Shown here in pieces: positions 1 through 10,234 of a stretch of 32,296 nucleotides of DNA (the first letter of the stretch is position 1; each line of letters starts with the position of its first letter). Made by a program: the position numbers and the translations under genes. The stretch covers positions 1 to 32,296 of the forward strand of contig JAILIF010000067.1 in NCBI GenBank assembly GCA_024695405.1, written 5' to 3'. The notes under the pieces are model-generated. The model was not told where the DNA came from. It was given only the letters and a program-made list of their open reading frames with translations, and made no database searches. This stretch comes from Bacilli bacterium (GTDB lineage: Bacteria; Bacillota_I; Bacilli_A; RFN20; CAG-826).

Positions 1-672
<672 letters not shown>

Positions 673-2205
673 TTATTCCCATTCCACAGTCGCTGGTGGC
701 TTGGATGTAATATCATAAACGACTCGATTCACTCCTTTAACTTCATTAGTGATTCGAGAACTAATAATTTCTAATATGTCAAATGGCACTCTTGTCCATG
801 TTGCTGTCATAAAGTCATCTGTTGTAACACTTCTAAGGGCTAATGTATAACCATAAGTTCTAGCATCTCCCATAACTCCAACAGAATGAGTATCAGTGAC
901 AACTGTAAAATATTGATTTGCGTATTTATCTACGCCATGTTTAACAAATTCTTCTCTTAAAATAGCATCGCTATCTTGAGCTATTCTAATTTTGTCTTCA
1001 GTTATTTCACCAATAATTCTTACTGCTAAACCAGGTCCAGGGAATGGTTGTCTATACACTAATTCCTCAGGAAGTCCTAATTCTAAACCTATCTTACGTA
1101 CTTCATCTTTGAATAAATCACGTAATGGTTCGACTATTTCTTTAAAACCAATATCTTTAGGAAGACCACCTACATTATGATGGCTTTTGATTACTGCAGA
1201 AGCACCTTTACCACTTTCAATAACATCTGGGTAAATTGTGCCTTGTGATAATACATCAATACTTCCTAATTTTTTAGCTTCTTCTTTAAACACTTCTATA
1301 AAAGTGCTACCGATTATTTTTCTTTTTGTTTCTGGATCAGTAACGCCCTTAAGTTTTTCTAAAAATTTATTCTGGGCGTTCGCTCTTATAAGATTTACAT
1401 CAAACTTTTCTTTGAATACTTTTTCTACATAATCCCCTTCATTTTTTCTAAGAAGACCATGATCTACGAATACACATACTAAGTTTTTACCTATTGCTTT
1501 ATGTAGGAGTAACGCTAATACAGAAGAATCAACTCCACCAGATAACGCTAATAAAACTTTTTTGCCTGCTAATTCTTTTTTATATTTCTCAATAGATGTC
1601 TTTGCAAAATCATCCATTTTCCAATCTGCTTTACATTTACATACATCAAATATGAAATTACTTAACATCTTCATTCCATATTCTGAATGAGTAACTTCTG
1701 GATGGAATTGAACGCCATATATGTTCTTAGTTTTATTTTCCATACCAGCACATGGACATACATCAGTAACTGCAGTAACAGTGAACCCATCAGGTACTTT
1801 ACTTACATAATCTGTATGTGACATCCATACAATACTTTCCTTAGGAACTTCTTTAAAAATAGTTCCCTCTTTGACTTTTAATAAAGTCTTACCATATTCA
1901 CTTTGATCCTTAGCGGATTCAATAGTGCCTTTTGCCATATACGCTAATAATTGATGTCCATAACATATACCTAAAATAGGAATACCTAAATTAAGAATAT
2001 CTGGAGAATAGTGTGGTGAAGACTCATCATAAACACTATTAGGACCACCAGTAAAAATGATTCCTTTATATTCTTTTTGTTTTATTTCTTCACAAGTAAT
2101 CTTATCGTAGTTAATTATTTCAGCATAAACGTTTAAAGAGCGGACTCTTCTAGCGATTAACTGATTATATTGACCACCAAAATCCAAAACTAATATCTTA
2201 TCCAT
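673..2205 (-). CDS. guaA: GMP synthase (glutamine-hydrolysing)
   Basis: Converts XMP to GMP with glutamine as nitrogen donor. Seen: an N-terminal class I amidotransferase domain (start [17 protein letters not shown], nucleophile Cys in GICYGHQLL, His-Glu in FHPEVTHS), then the ATP pyrophosphatase domain with P-loop [11 protein letters not shown], then the C-terminal dimerisation domain ending [14 protein letters not shown]. At about 510 residues it has the usual length. An ATG two codons upstream (2211) is possible, but it directly abuts the ribosome site. AAGGA, which overlaps the purB stop, is spaced 7 bases from the ATG at 2205, so I chose the latter. It lies 10 bases after purB and 18 before pyrG. 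The upstream glutamine synthetase gene could supply its glutamine. Confidence 0.97.
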   Translation of the reverse strand: MDKILVLDFGGQYNQLIARRVRSLNVYAEIINYDKITCEEIKQKEYKGIIFTGGPNSVYDESSPHYSPDILNLGIPILGICYGHQLLAYMAKGTIESAKDQSEYGKTLLKVKEGTIFKEVPKESIVWMSHTDYVSKVPDGFTVTAVTDVCPCAGMENKTKNIYGVQFHPEVTHSEYGMKMLSNFIFDVCKCKADWKMDDFAKTSIEKYKKELAGKKVLLALSGGVDSSVLALLLHKAIGKNLVCVFVDHGLLRKNEGDYVEKVFKEKFDVNLIRANAQNKFLEKLKGVTDPETKRKIIGSTFIEVFKEEAKKLGSIDVLSQGTIYPDVIESGKGASAVIKSHHNVGGLPKDIGFKEIVEPLRDLFKDEVRKIGLELGLPEELVYRQPFPGPGLAVRIIGEITEDKIRIAQDSDAILREEFVKHGVDKYANQYFTVVTDTHSVGVMGDARTYGYTLALRSVTTDDFMTATWTRVPFDILEIISSRITNEVKGVNRVVYDITSKPPATVEWE

Positions 2206-2215
2206 AATCATTTCC

Positions 2216-3667
2216 TTACTTAGTAATTTCTACTTTAATACCAAGTAAATCTTTGTTTTCTTCTAGAATTGGATTTACTTCGTTAGTTAAATAATCTTCT
2301 ACTTGTTCTTTACTTCTACCGATATATTTAATCGCGTTGAAGTATTCTTCTTTCTTTTCTTTAGAAATATGAAGTTTATTAGATGCACATAATCTATCGA
2401 ATAAGTCATTAGATAAGCCTTCTTTCTTTACTCTATTACCTGCTTCAATAGATAACTTACGAATCTCTTCATGAAGCTCTTGTCTATCTCCACCTTCTTT
2501 AACTAAATCCATTAAGATATTTTCAGTAATCATGAAAGGAAGCTCTTTAGCTAAGTTAGCTTCAATAACTTTTTCGTTAACTACTAATCCATCAGTAACA
2601 TTGATACATAAATCTAGAACTGCATCAGTTGCTAAGAAACCTTCTGAAATAGCCACTCTTCTATTAGCGGAATCATCTAATGTTCTTTCTAACCATTGAG
2701 TAGATTCAGTAATATATGGATTCATTGATCCAGAAATAACTAATCTAGATAGAGATGCAATTCTTTCAGAGCGCATTGGATTACGTTTATAAGGCATTGC
2801 AGAAGAACCGACTTGGTTCTTTTCAAATGGCTCTTCAACTTCTTTCAAATGTTGAAGTAAACGTAAGTCGTTAGTCATTTTAGTAGCGCTAGCAGCGATA
2901 AGAGCAAGAACGTTATATACTCTAGCGTCTACTTTTCTAGAATAAGTTTGACCTGAAACAGGATAGACATCTTTAAAGCCCATCTTACTAGCAATCTGCT
3001 TATCTAATTTAACAGGTGTATCTTTATCTTTAAATAATTCAACGAATGATGCTTGTGTACCAGTAGTGCCTTTACAACCTAAAAGTTTTAAAGAACTAGA
3101 GACATATTCTAAATCTTTTAAATCTGAGACAAAGTCTTGTAACCAAAGTGTTGCTCTTTTACCAACGGTGGTTGGTTGAGCAGCTTGGAAATGGGTATAA
3201 GCAAGTGTTGGCACTGCCTTATACGCATTTGCAAACTTACTTAATTTATCAATTACGTTAACTAATTTTTTCTTTAATAAATCTAGCGCTTCTTTCATTA
3301 TGATGATGTCGGTATTATCGCCAACGTAACAACTAGTCGCGCCTAAATGGATGATACCTGCAGCTTTTGGGCATTGCTCACCATACGCTTTAATATGGGA
3401 CATAACATCGTGACGTAGTTTAAGCTCATAACTTTCTGCAACATCATAGTTGATGTCGTAGATATGTTCTTTCATTTCTTTAATCATTTCGTCAGTAATA
3501 ACTGGTTTACCGTTCATAGTTAAACCAAGTTCTTTTTCTGATTCTGCTAAAGCAATCCAAAGTTTTCTCCATGTAGAGAACTTTTTATCTTCACTAAAAA
3601 GATATTGCATCTCTTTAGAGCCGTATCTTTCTTGAAATGGACTTATATAAGCATCACGATTCGCCAT
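2216..3667 (-). CDS. purB: Adenylosuccinate lyase
   Basis: Cleaves SAICAR to AICAR and adenylosuccinate to AMP, both releasing fumarate. Seen: the fumarase/aspartase superfamily signature [15 protein letters not shown], the block [15 protein letters not shown], and [12 protein letters not shown]. At 483 residues it is longer than the roughly 430-residue Bacillus type, and its motifs (for example SCYVGDNTD) look like the longer ADSL class also found in animals; that class assignment is from memory of the family. The open frame extends 13 codons further upstream, but that stretch overlaps purA, and AGAGGTAG sits before the ATG at 3667 (MANRDAY), so I take that start. The gap to purA is 4 bases. 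Confidence 0.95.
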   Translation of the reverse strand: MANRDAYISPFQERYGSKEMQYLFSEDKKFSTWRKLWIALAESEKELGLTMNGKPVITDEMIKEMKEHIYDINYDVAESYELKLRHDVMSHIKAYGEQCPKAAGIIHLGATSCYVGDNTDIIIMKEALDLLKKKLVNVIDKLSKFANAYKAVPTLAYTHFQAAQPTTVGKRATLWLQDFVSDLKDLEYVSSSLKLLGCKGTTGTQASFVELFKDKDTPVKLDKQIASKMGFKDVYPVSGQTYSRKVDARVYNVLALIAASATKMTNDLRLLQHLKEVEEPFEKNQVGSSAMPYKRNPMRSERIASLSRLVISGSMNPYITESTQWLERTLDDSANRRVAISEGFLATDAVLDLCINVTDGLVVNEKVIEANLAKELPFMITENILMDLVKEGGDRQELHEEIRKLSIEAGNRVKKEGLSNDLFDRLCASNKLHISKEKKEEYFNAIKYIGRSKEQVEDYLTNEVNPILEENKDLLGIKVEITK

Positions 3668-3671
3668 ATTA

Positions 3672-4946
3672 CTACCTCTTAATGTATGAGTCTCTTTCAG
3701 GACCAACTGAAACGATACTTACTCTACAGCCAACTTTTTCTTCAATGTATTCAATATATTTTCTAGCGTTAACTGGTAAATCTTCCCATTTTCTTGCACC
3801 AGAAATATCTTGTTTCCATCCATCTAAGTATTCAATGACTGGTTTACAATCAGCAAGTTCAACAGGGAATGGGAAATCATCAATCTGTTCACCATTAAGT
3901 TCATATTTAACACATACAGGGATTTTATCCATGTATGACAAAACATCTAACTTCGTAATAACAATAGAAGTAGCGTTTTGTACTTCAATGCCGTATCTAG
4001 TAGCAACTATATCAATAGGGCCAACTCTTCTTGGTCTACCAGTTTTAGCACCGTATTCTTGACCAACTTCTCTTAATTTATCAGCTTCTTCACCAAACCA
4101 TTCACATACGAAAGGACCTTCTCCAACACAAGTGGAGTAAGCTTTAACAATACCAATTATTTCATTCATAGTAGTGCTACCTAAGCCTGAACCAATAGGA
4201 GCATAACTTGCTAATGTATTAGATGAAGTAGTGTATGGATAAATTCCATAATCTAGGTCACGAAGTGAACCTAATTGTGCTTCGAATAAAATCTTTTTAT
4301 CTTCTTTTTGAGCAGCCTTTAAAAGTTTACCTGTGTCACAGATAAATGGTCTAAGTTTTTCTGCATATTCATCAAACCATGCATATAAATCTTCTAACTT
4401 AATAGGGTCAGCGTTATATACACCAGTTAATGTTAAATTTTTCCAATCTAAAAGATCTTTGATGTGCTCTTTTAAATGCTTTGGATGTAAAAGTTCACCA
4501 ACAAGAATTGTTTTCTTTTGGTATTTATCTGAATAAAATGGCGCGATACCTTGTTTAGTAGAGCCATATTTTTTGTGTTTAAGACGTTCTTCTTCTAATG
4601 CGTCTAATTCCTTATGCCAAGGAAGTAACATAGACGCTCTATCACTGATTTTTAAGTTTTCACCAGTGACTTCAATTCCGCGACTTCTAACACTTTCGAT
4701 TTCTTCCCATAAACTTTGAGGGTCTAAAGCAACGCCGTTACCTAAAACGTTAACGACTCCTTTATGGAAGATACCTGAAGGTATTAAGTGTAGAGCAAAT
4801 TTGCCTAATTCATTAACTACTGTATGGCCTGCATTACCGCCACCTTGATAGCGGACAACAAAGTCATATTCTTTACAGAGGAGATCGACGATTCTTCCCT
4901 TACCTTCGTCGCCCCAGTTAATTCCTACAATCGCGCAATTTTTCAT
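3672..4946 (-). CDS. purA: Adenylosuccinate synthetase
   Basis: Joins IMP and aspartate with GTP to give adenylosuccinate, the first committed step to AMP; PurB then acts on the product. Seen: the family start with GINWGDEGKGRIVD (residues about 8-21, catalytic Asp and phosphate loop), QGGGNAGHT (catalytic His), GSTKQGIAPFYSDK, and EAQLGSLRDLDYGIYPYTTS. The 424-residue length is normal. AAGGAA precedes the ATG. It lies 31 bases downstream of the glutamine synthetase gene with no visible terminator, and 4 bases upstream of purB, so the group reads as one transcript. PurA/PurB and GuaA together form the AMP and GMP branches from IMP. Confidence 0.97.
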   Translation of the reverse strand: MKNCAIVGINWGDEGKGRIVDLLCKEYDFVVRYQGGGNAGHTVVNELGKFALHLIPSGIFHKGVVNVLGNGVALDPQSLWEEIESVRSRGIEVTGENLKISDRASMLLPWHKELDALEEERLKHKKYGSTKQGIAPFYSDKYQKKTILVGELLHPKHLKEHIKDLLDWKNLTLTGVYNADPIKLEDLYAWFDEYAEKLRPFICDTGKLLKAAQKEDKKILFEAQLGSLRDLDYGIYPYTTSSNTLASYAPIGSGLGSTTMNEIIGIVKAYSTCVGEGPFVCEWFGEEADKLREVGQEYGAKTGRPRRVGPIDIVATRYGIEVQNATSIVITKLDVLSYMDKIPVCVKYELNGEQIDDFPFPVELADCKPVIEYLDGWKQDISGARKWEDLPVNARKYIEYIEEKVGCRVSIVSVGPERDSYIKR

Positions 4947-4977
4947 AATTTATTCCTTCTTACCTCTTAACAATAAA

Positions 4978-7065
4978 TTAATCTTCTGAGAACATGAGCT
5001 TTCCGTAGCTTGGATATGGCCATTCTTTCTCAGGTGAGATACGTTCAGCCTCGTCTATTTTACTACGTAATTCACTCATTACTGGGATAATCTTGTCTTT
5101 GATGAATGTTGCTTTTGCTGCGACATCATCAATTCTAGCTTCACCCATTAATTTAATTAATTTATCTGTAAGCGCTTTAGAATCATCAAGTACTTCTGAT
5201 AATTCTTTAAGAATCTTCATTTCATAATCGCATGGAAGTGAGGATACTGCTTGTTTCTTCTTTAAGATAGTTTCTGCCATATCAGCGGATATCTTGCTAA
5301 TTGCAGGTAAGTATCCTTCGTTAGACATTTCTACCATTGTACGAGCTTCAAGTAATACGGATTCACAGTAGTTTTCAAAGTGAATGTTATATCTTGAGTA
5401 GATTTCGGATTTAGTGAATGTTCCGATTTCTGTAAGCATCTTAACGTTTTTATCTTTAATAACGTATGGGAGACAATCAGGTGTAGTTTTTAAATTGAGT
5501 AAGCCTCTTTTTTCTGCTTCTACAATCCATTCATCTCCATATCCATTACCGTTGAAGAGAATTCTCTTATGTGCGGAAACTTCTTTATTAATTAATTTAA
5601 TGATACTATCGTGTGAATTATCTTTTTCTAAGACATCAGCGAATTCTTTAAGTACTGAAGCGACCGCTGAGTTAAGCATGATGTTAGCGCCTGCGATTGA
5701 ATTAGAGCTACCGAGCATTCTAAGTTCGAATTTATTACCAGTGAATGCGAATGGTGAAGTTCTATTTCTATCAGTTGAGTCTTTTGCAAATGTTGGAATA
5801 GATGCGACACCTAAATCTAAGACTTTCTTTTCTGGATCACTCTTACAAGATTCTTCACTTACTGCGAGGAGTGAACTAGATAATTCTTCACCAAGGTAGA
5901 TTGAGACAATTGCTGGTGGAGCTTCGTTAGCTCCTAAACGTAAGTCGTTACTTGCTGTAGCGACTGAGATTCTAATTAAGTCTTGGTAATCATCAACTGC
6001 TTTAATGATTGCAGTTAAGAAGAGATAGAATCTTAAGTGTTCTTCTGCTGTATGTCCTGGAGAGAGTAAGTTAACACCTGTATCAGTTACGATAGACCAG
6101 TTATTGTGCTTACCTGAACCATTGACTCTTGCGAATGGTTTCTCTGCTAATAAACATACAAGGTTATGCTTGTCTGCTACCTTTTTCATGATTTCCATAG
6201 TTAATTGGTTATGATCAGTAGCGATGTTACAAGATTCGTAAATTGGTGCTAATTCATGTTGAGCAGGGGCAACTTCGTTATGTTCTGTTTTTGCAGGGAC
6301 ACCAAGTTTCCATAAAGTTTCATTGAGTTCTTCCATGAATGCTTGGACTCTTGGCTTGATGATACCGAAGTAGTGGTCATCAAGTTGTTGGCCTTTAGGT
6401 GCTGGAGCACCGAAGAGAGTTCTGCCACATAACATTAAGTCTTTTCTCTTCTTGAATACTTCTTTATCTACTAAGAAATATTCTTGTTCAGGTCCAACCA
6501 TTGGAGTGACACTCTTAGCATTGACACCAAGGAGTTTAACAACTCTAGTTGCTTGCTTATTAATAGCGCTTATTGATTTTAATAATGGAGTTTTCTTATC
6601 TAATGCTTCTCCAGTAAAGGAACAGAAAGCAGTAGGTATGAATAATGTATTTCCTTTAACAAATGCGAATGATGTAGGATCCCAAGCTGTGTATCCTCTT
6701 GCTTCAAAAGTGGAACGAAGACCACCTGAAGGGAAACTTGATGCATCTGGTTCGCCTTTGATTAATTCTTTGCCAGAGAATTCAGCGATAGCAGATTCAT
6801 CTCCATCTCTATTGATGAAGCCATCGTGCTTTTCTGCTGTAATTCCTGTTAATGGTTGGAACCAGTGTGTGAAATGAGTAGCTCCTTTTGATATTGCCCA
6901 GTCTTTCATAGCTTTAGCAACTATGTCAGCGATATCATTATCGAGTTCTTTCTTTTCATCAATTGTTTTTTCTAATCTTTTATAGACGTCATCTGAAAGC
7001 AACGCTTTCATTACCTTCTTATTAAATACGTCTGAACCGAAGATTGATTCTAAATCTTTTACCAT
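4978..7065 (-). CDS. glnN: Glutamine synthetase, type III (GlnN class)
   Basis: ATP-dependent synthesis of glutamine from glutamate and ammonia. At 695 residues it is far longer than GSI (about 450) and fits GSIII, the class common in Bacteroidetes, cyanobacteria and gut Bacillota. Seen: THWFQPLTG near the N terminus (about residues 64-72), EKHDGFI, PSGGLRSTFEARGYTAWDP, GPEQEYFLVD (metal-binding Glu), KTEHNEVAPAQHE, NGSGKHNNWS and TDRNRTSPFAFTGNKFE, in the order typical of GSIII. The start at 7065 is preceded by AAGGGGTG. First gene of the minus-strand run; putting glutamine synthesis ahead of two glutamine-consuming amidotransferases makes metabolic sense. The symbol glnN is the usual one for the class; many genomes simply call it glnA. 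Confidence 0.95.
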   Translation of the reverse strand: MVKDLESIFGSDVFNKKVMKALLSDDVYKRLEKTIDEKKELDNDIADIVAKAMKDWAISKGATHFTHWFQPLTGITAEKHDGFINRDGDESAIAEFSGKELIKGEPDASSFPSGGLRSTFEARGYTAWDPTSFAFVKGNTLFIPTAFCSFTGEALDKKTPLLKSISAINKQATRVVKLLGVNAKSVTPMVGPEQEYFLVDKEVFKKRKDLMLCGRTLFGAPAPKGQQLDDHYFGIIKPRVQAFMEELNETLWKLGVPAKTEHNEVAPAQHELAPIYESCNIATDHNQLTMEIMKKVADKHNLVCLLAEKPFARVNGSGKHNNWSIVTDTGVNLLSPGHTAEEHLRFYLFLTAIIKAVDDYQDLIRISVATASNDLRLGANEAPPAIVSIYLGEELSSSLLAVSEESCKSDPEKKVLDLGVASIPTFAKDSTDRNRTSPFAFTGNKFELRMLGSSNSIAGANIMLNSAVASVLKEFADVLEKDNSHDSIIKLINKEVSAHKRILFNGNGYGDEWIVEAEKRGLLNLKTTPDCLPYVIKDKNVKMLTEIGTFTKSEIYSRYNIHFENYCESVLLEARTMVEMSNEGYLPAISKISADMAETILKKKQAVSSLPCDYEMKILKELSEVLDDSKALTDKLIKLMGEARIDDVAAKATFIKDKIIPVMSELRSKIDEAERISPEKEWPYPSYGKLMFSED

Positions 7066-7081
7066 ATTTGCACCCCTTGTT

Positions 7082-7138
7082 AGTGTTTCTAAATATGCAC
7101 TAGTAACACTATACCAAATAATCGTAAGTGTTTGTTAA
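7082..7138 (-). promoter_or_regulatory. Candidate glutamine synthetase promoter with three AGTGTT boxes
   Basis: On the minus strand TATAGT (7113 to 7108) resembles a -10 box, with TTAACA (7138 to 7133) as a possible -35 at a long 19-base spacing. Three similar boxes of consensus AGTGTTWSTWR occur at 7082-7092 (+), 7110-7100 (-) and 7127-7137 (+), spaced 22-23 bases, about two helical turns. They flank and cover the -10, which suggests a repressor site. They do not match the GlnR consensus TGTNA-N7-TNACA well. Confidence 0.35.
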
Positions 7139-7247
7139 AACAAAATCAAATATAGATAATATTAGTAGAAGTATACAAAAAACATATGATAAAAGACTCA
7201 TTATATATAAAAATTGTGTTTTAACCGCTTTAAATAATAAATATGTG

Positions 7248-7275
7248 TGTACAATGTCCGTACATTATGTATAAT
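7248..7275 (+). promoter_or_regulatory. Promoter and operator of the TacA/TacT-type operon
   Basis: TGTACA (7248-7253), 16 bases, then TATAAT (7270-7275) forms a good sigma-A promoter. The -35 is one arm of a perfect inverted repeat TGTAC-N7-GTACA (7248-7264). An inverted repeat over the promoter of an RHH antitoxin gene is the usual layout for autorepression by the toxin-antitoxin complex. The 5' leader carries AAAGGAGG at 7285-7292, 7 bases before the antitoxin ATG. Confidence 0.6.
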
Positions 7276-7299
7276 TAATATAGAAAAGGAGGAAAAAAT

Positions 7300-7554
7300 A
7301 TGGCAGTTGCTATAAAAGAAAAGCGCATTGAGTTCCGTGTACCTGATGAGGCAAAGAAAACAATCGAAGATGCAGCTAGACTTTCTAATATTTCTCTTTC
7401 GTCATATATTCTTTCAGTGGTTTTAAAACAAGCAAAGATTGATTTAGAACAAAATGAAATAATTGTATTAAACAATGCAGAAAGAGATTCATTAATGAAA
7501 GCACTAGAATGTCCTCCAAAACCAAACGAGGCTTTGAAGGATTTGTTTAGATGA
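7300..7554 (+). CDS. tacA: DUF1778 / TacA-type RHH antitoxin
   Basis: 84-residue antitoxin. Residues about 8-38 (KRIEFRVPDEAKKTIEDAA, then SNISLSSYIL) fit the ribbon-helix-helix DNA-binding fold of the DUF1778 family. The C-terminal part, ending PPKPNEALKDLFR, is the segment that in TacA-type antitoxins wraps and blocks the acetyltransferase toxin. The stop overlaps the toxin start by 4 bases (ATGA), typical for coupled expression. It probably represses its own promoter through the TGTAC-N7-GTACA repeat. The symbol is by family resemblance, not a proven ortholog. Confidence 0.85.
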   Translation: MAVAIKEKRIEFRVPDEAKKTIEDAARLSNISLSSYILSVVLKQAKIDLEQNEIIVLNNAERDSLMKALECPPKPNEALKDLFR

Positions 7555-8054
7555 TTTTAAAATCGATAAACGAAGTCAGTGAAAAAGCTTTAAACTCTTT
7601 CTTATGTGGAAATCCTGAACTAGATAGATTTCTAAGTAAATACGCCTTGCGTAATGATCAAAACGGATATGGCAAAACATTTGTTTTAGAAGATAATAAC
7701 GTACTTGTTGGTTTCTTTACTTTATGTAGTTCATCTATTAAGTTTGAAGAATTTCCTACTACAAATGGGCATTCACTTCCTAGATATCCAATTCCTTGTA
7801 TTAGAATTGCTAGATTAGCAGTCGAAGAAAGATTCCAAAGAAAAGGATATGGAAAGGAATTACTCAAACAAGCATTTTTGAAGATTATTGATGCATCTAC
7901 AACAGTTGGTGTAAGACTCATTGTGGTTGATGCAAAAGAAATATCTAAGAAATTTTATGAAAAGTATGGATTTACACATTTAAAGGTTGATAAGCCTTCT
8001 TACTACATATTACTGCAAACAGTAATAGAAGCATTTAAAGAAACTCATCAGTAA
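7551..8054 (+). CDS. tacT: GNAT acetyltransferase toxin, TacT/AtaT type
   Basis: 167 residues with the GNAT fold. CIRIARLAVEERFQRKGYGK (residues 83-102) contains the acetyl-CoA pyrophosphate-binding R/Q-x-x-G-x-G loop, and FYEKYGF (135-141) supplies the conserved Tyr. Family members acetylate the amino group of charged tRNAs and stop translation; this is known of the family, not shown here. The N-terminal part with FLCGNPELDRFLSKYA is typical of the toxin subgroup that pairs with DUF1778 antitoxins. Translated from an ATGA overlap with the antitoxin gene and followed by a strong terminator, so the pair is a closed two-gene unit. Confidence 0.87.
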   Translation: MILKSINEVSEKALNSFLCGNPELDRFLSKYALRNDQNGYGKTFVLEDNNVLVGFFTLCSSSIKFEEFPTTNGHSLPRYPIPCIRIARLAVEERFQRKGYGKELLKQAFLKIIDASTTVGVRLIVVDAKEISKKFYEKYGFTHLKVDKPSYYILLQTVIEAFKETHQ

Positions 8055-8078
8055 AAAAGCGATATAATCGCTTTTTTT
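8053..8078 (+). terminator. Intrinsic terminator of the toxin-antitoxin operon
   Basis: GCGAT (8059-8063), loop ATA, ATCGC (8067-8071), flanked by an A run before and a T7 run after. It begins at the toxin stop codon. The A/T symmetry would also allow it to work on the minus strand. Confidence 0.85.
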
Positions 8079-8101
8079 GATGCTTTGAAATACGTGTGGC
8101 A

Positions 8102-8122
8102 TATAATTTGCTATGTATTATA
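8102..8122. promoter_or_regulatory. Palindrome upstream of the LysR gene
   Basis: TATAAT-N9-ATTATA is a perfect inverted repeat about 45 bases before the LysR start. It fits the T-N11-A core style of LysR-type boxes and contains a -10-like TATAAT, so it may be the regulator's own site. No good -35 is seen, and AT-rich palindromes arise by chance. Confidence 0.3.
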
Positions 8123-8166
8123 AGAATAAAATAATATAAAATTCATATGGTAATTGGAGAATATTT

Positions 8167-9048
8167 ATGGATATACGTACATTGTCTTATTTTGTAGTTA
8201 TTGCAGAGGAACTTAATATCACAAAAGCTGCAGAAAAACTTTGCATGTCTCAGCCTCCACTTAGTAGTCAAATTAAAAATCTCGAAGAAGAATTAGATAC
8301 TGTTTTATTTATTAGAGGAAAAAGACATCTTCAATTAACAGACGCAGGAAAATTGTTATATAGACACGCAAAAGAGATTTTATCTCTTGCTAATAAAACA
8401 TCTGAAGAAATTCGTTCAATGTCAAAAGGTATGCATGGAAAGATTTCTATTGGCTTAGTTGAAGGTAGTGCTCCTAACATTGCCGCAAACTGGATTGAAG
8501 CATTCTCTAATCAATATAAGAATGTCACTTTCCATGTAGTTGATGGTAATAGTGATGAATTAATCCAAAAGCTTAGAAGTGGGCTTATTAACTTAGCTGT
8601 TATTACTTCTCCTTGTGACAATACATTATTGAATAGCTTTAAAGTTGGACAAGAAATAATGACTGCGTTCATGTCTAAAGATAACCCATTAGCATCTATT
8701 CCAGGGAACACAATTGATTTAGCTATGTTAAAAAATAAGGAATTAATTGTGCCTTCTAGAGAATCAATCAACACAATGATTTATAAATGGTTTAAAGAAG
8801 TAAAACTAGAACCAAAGATTATATGCAAGATGGATAACTACTTAGATGTTGCCGCTCTTGCAGGTAAAAATGTTGGTATATCTATCTTCCCTAAAACTTC
8901 TTATATCTTAAATAAGCAAATTGTTGCAAAAGAAATAGTGAACCCAGAAAGATATGTTGAGTATCTTTTCGTGTGGCTTAAAAATAAACCTCTATCTTTA
9001 TTAGAAGAAGCTTTCATTGATCTTGTAAAAGAATCTGTTAAAAAATAG
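8167..9048 (+). CDS. LysR-family transcriptional regulator
   Basis: 293 residues, the usual LysR length. The N-terminal winged helix-turn-helix is clear: MDIRTLSYFVVIAEELNITK, AAEKLCMSQPPLSSQIKNLE and LFIRGKRHLQLTDAGK, residues 1-65. The rest matches the periplasmic-binding-protein-like effector domain (for example GKISIGLVEGSAPNIAANWI around residue 90). GGAG lies 8 bases before the ATG. LysR proteins often control a divergent neighbour, but here the gene upstream is the convergently independent toxin operon in the same direction, so no target is suggested by context. The effector is unknown. Confidence 0.9.
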   Translation: MDIRTLSYFVVIAEELNITKAAEKLCMSQPPLSSQIKNLEEELDTVLFIRGKRHLQLTDAGKLLYRHAKEILSLANKTSEEIRSMSKGMHGKISIGLVEGSAPNIAANWIEAFSNQYKNVTFHVVDGNSDELIQKLRSGLINLAVITSPCDNTLLNSFKVGQEIMTAFMSKDNPLASIPGNTIDLAMLKNKELIVPSRESINTMIYKWFKEVKLEPKIICKMDNYLDVAALAGKNVGISIFPKTSYILNKQIVAKEIVNPERYVEYLFVWLKNKPLSLLEEAFIDLVKESVKK

Positions 9049-9055
9049 AAAAAGT

Positions 9056-9094
9056 GATTATTTAAATAATCAAAAAAGATGAGACTTTTTCTCA
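9056..9094 (+). terminator. Weak terminator-like hairpins after the LysR gene
   Basis: A perfect 16-base palindrome GATTATTTAAATAATC (9056-9071) begins 8 bases after the LysR stop and is followed by an A run. A second hairpin TGAGA-CTTTT-TCTCA (9080-9094) follows, then CTGCTTTTTG. Together they may end LysR transcription; each is weak alone. Confidence 0.4.
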
Positions 9095-9143
9095 CTGCTT
9101 TTTGTTTACAAAAAGATTTGATTAAGAGAAAATTAAAACAATC

Positions 9144-10115
9144 ATGAAAAGTTATAAGACAAAAGAAGAATTATTAAATCATTTAAAATAAGATAGACAT
9201 GTCGAATTAGAAGAGTCCCTGCTTCCTATCTTTGATATATACCGTTATGGCCAGATTATTGATGCATATAAAGACATTTTAGCTTCTAATATTCTTAGCG
9301 TGCAAAAAATTCACATTTATGATCAAAACATAACTTTAAAAAGTTTTGTTGATGTAATGAATATCGACGAATATATCTCAATAAAATTGATAAGTTACAT
9401 TAGTCACTATGAAAAGATATTAAAGAAATATATATCTGATAAAGTATGCGAATGCATGGTTTCTAACGGATCTTTAGATTGCTGCGATTACAGTTTTTTC
9501 GAAACAATGAAGACCAATAGCATGGAAATAATTCTCGATTGCTTTGTTCTTTTAGACATGCAGTATAACAAAAATGGAAAACTAGAATTAAGAGATCAAA
9601 ATACTTATGAGAGTAGAAATAGAGTTATCGAGAAGATTATTGCGTTTGCAAATGGAAATCAAACGTCTGAATTGAATTATTATGTTAGTTATTATTATTC
9701 TACAAAACATTCAATTCCTTTTTATATTTTGATAGGTAGTTTAACTTTTACAAATTTAATCGTTTTATTTGGAATGTTTAATAGAGACTTACAAAACGAT
9801 TTTATTAAAAATATACATAAAAAGAATTTTATTGGTTATGATGATGTTGTTTCTGCCAAAGGGAAACACGATGTAATAAGAAGAATAAGAAATATAATTC
9901 ATCACCATGAACCATTGATTCCGTATTTATGTAAAAACGAGTATTTGGGTTTTGAGATTAAAAAAGCTGCTATTAAGTTATTAAAAAAAGTATATGAAGA
10001 TAACGAGTGTTTAAACAAACTAATAATTTCTTCATACGCAAATTTTGAAATAATCGAGTCATTAACCAGCAATTCATCAAAGAAATTAGTTGCATTTATC
10101 AATTTAATAAAATAA
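9144..10115 (+). pseudogene. AbiF/Abi_2-family HEPN abortive-infection gene with an in-frame stop at codon 16
   Basis: The frame opens at ATG 9144 with MKSYKTKEELLNHLK, a textbook Abi_2 N terminus. It then meets TAA at 9189-9191 and continues open for 307 further codons to 10115 without a frameshift (DRHVELEESLLPIFDIYRYG follows the stop). From GTG 9300 a 271-residue piece can be read, but it has no ribosome site and would lose the conserved N terminus. The HEPN catalytic motif is intact: RNIIHHHEPLIPY aligns with the family's RNxCAHHERLFNY (R-x4-H). Family proteins are RNases linked to phage defence, some with a partner structured RNA; two copies of such an element follow directly. One base change in the TAA would restore a full protein. 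It could be a decayed gene, a phase state, or a sequence error. Confidence 0.75.
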
Positions 10116-10116
10116 A

Positions 10117-10200
10117 AAGGTGTGCATCTGCGACACCCAGTCGAGGTTATAACCCCTCTTTAGATATCCTTACTTTATGTTAAGTGTAGATATTTTTCAA
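10117..10200 (+). ncRNA. Putative structured RNA, copy 1 (Abi-associated)
   Basis: Hairpin GGTGT-GC-(ATCT)-GC-G-ACACC at 10119-10137, followed by AGTCGAG, then GAGG/CCTC arms, then a hairpin ATATC-CTTA...TAAG-TGTA-GATAT. The loop ATCT could also pair with AGAT downstream, giving a pseudoknot. The position directly after an AbiF-type gene is where antitoxin-like RNAs of this family are expected. The ends are estimates, and no promoter of its own was recognised. Confidence 0.5.
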
Positions 10201-10234
10201 TAATTATTATGGTTTAATGTAATTACAAAATAAA

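Noticed and set aside
3668-3706. PurB start at 3706 overlapping purA
   Set aside because: The 13 extra residues are not family-like and a proper ribosome site precedes 3667.
9300-10115. Abi gene starting at GTG 9300 as an intact 271-residue protein
   Set aside because: No ribosome site precedes it, and family-like coding sequence continues upstream to ATG 9144 across one TAA, so a broken longer gene explains the data better.
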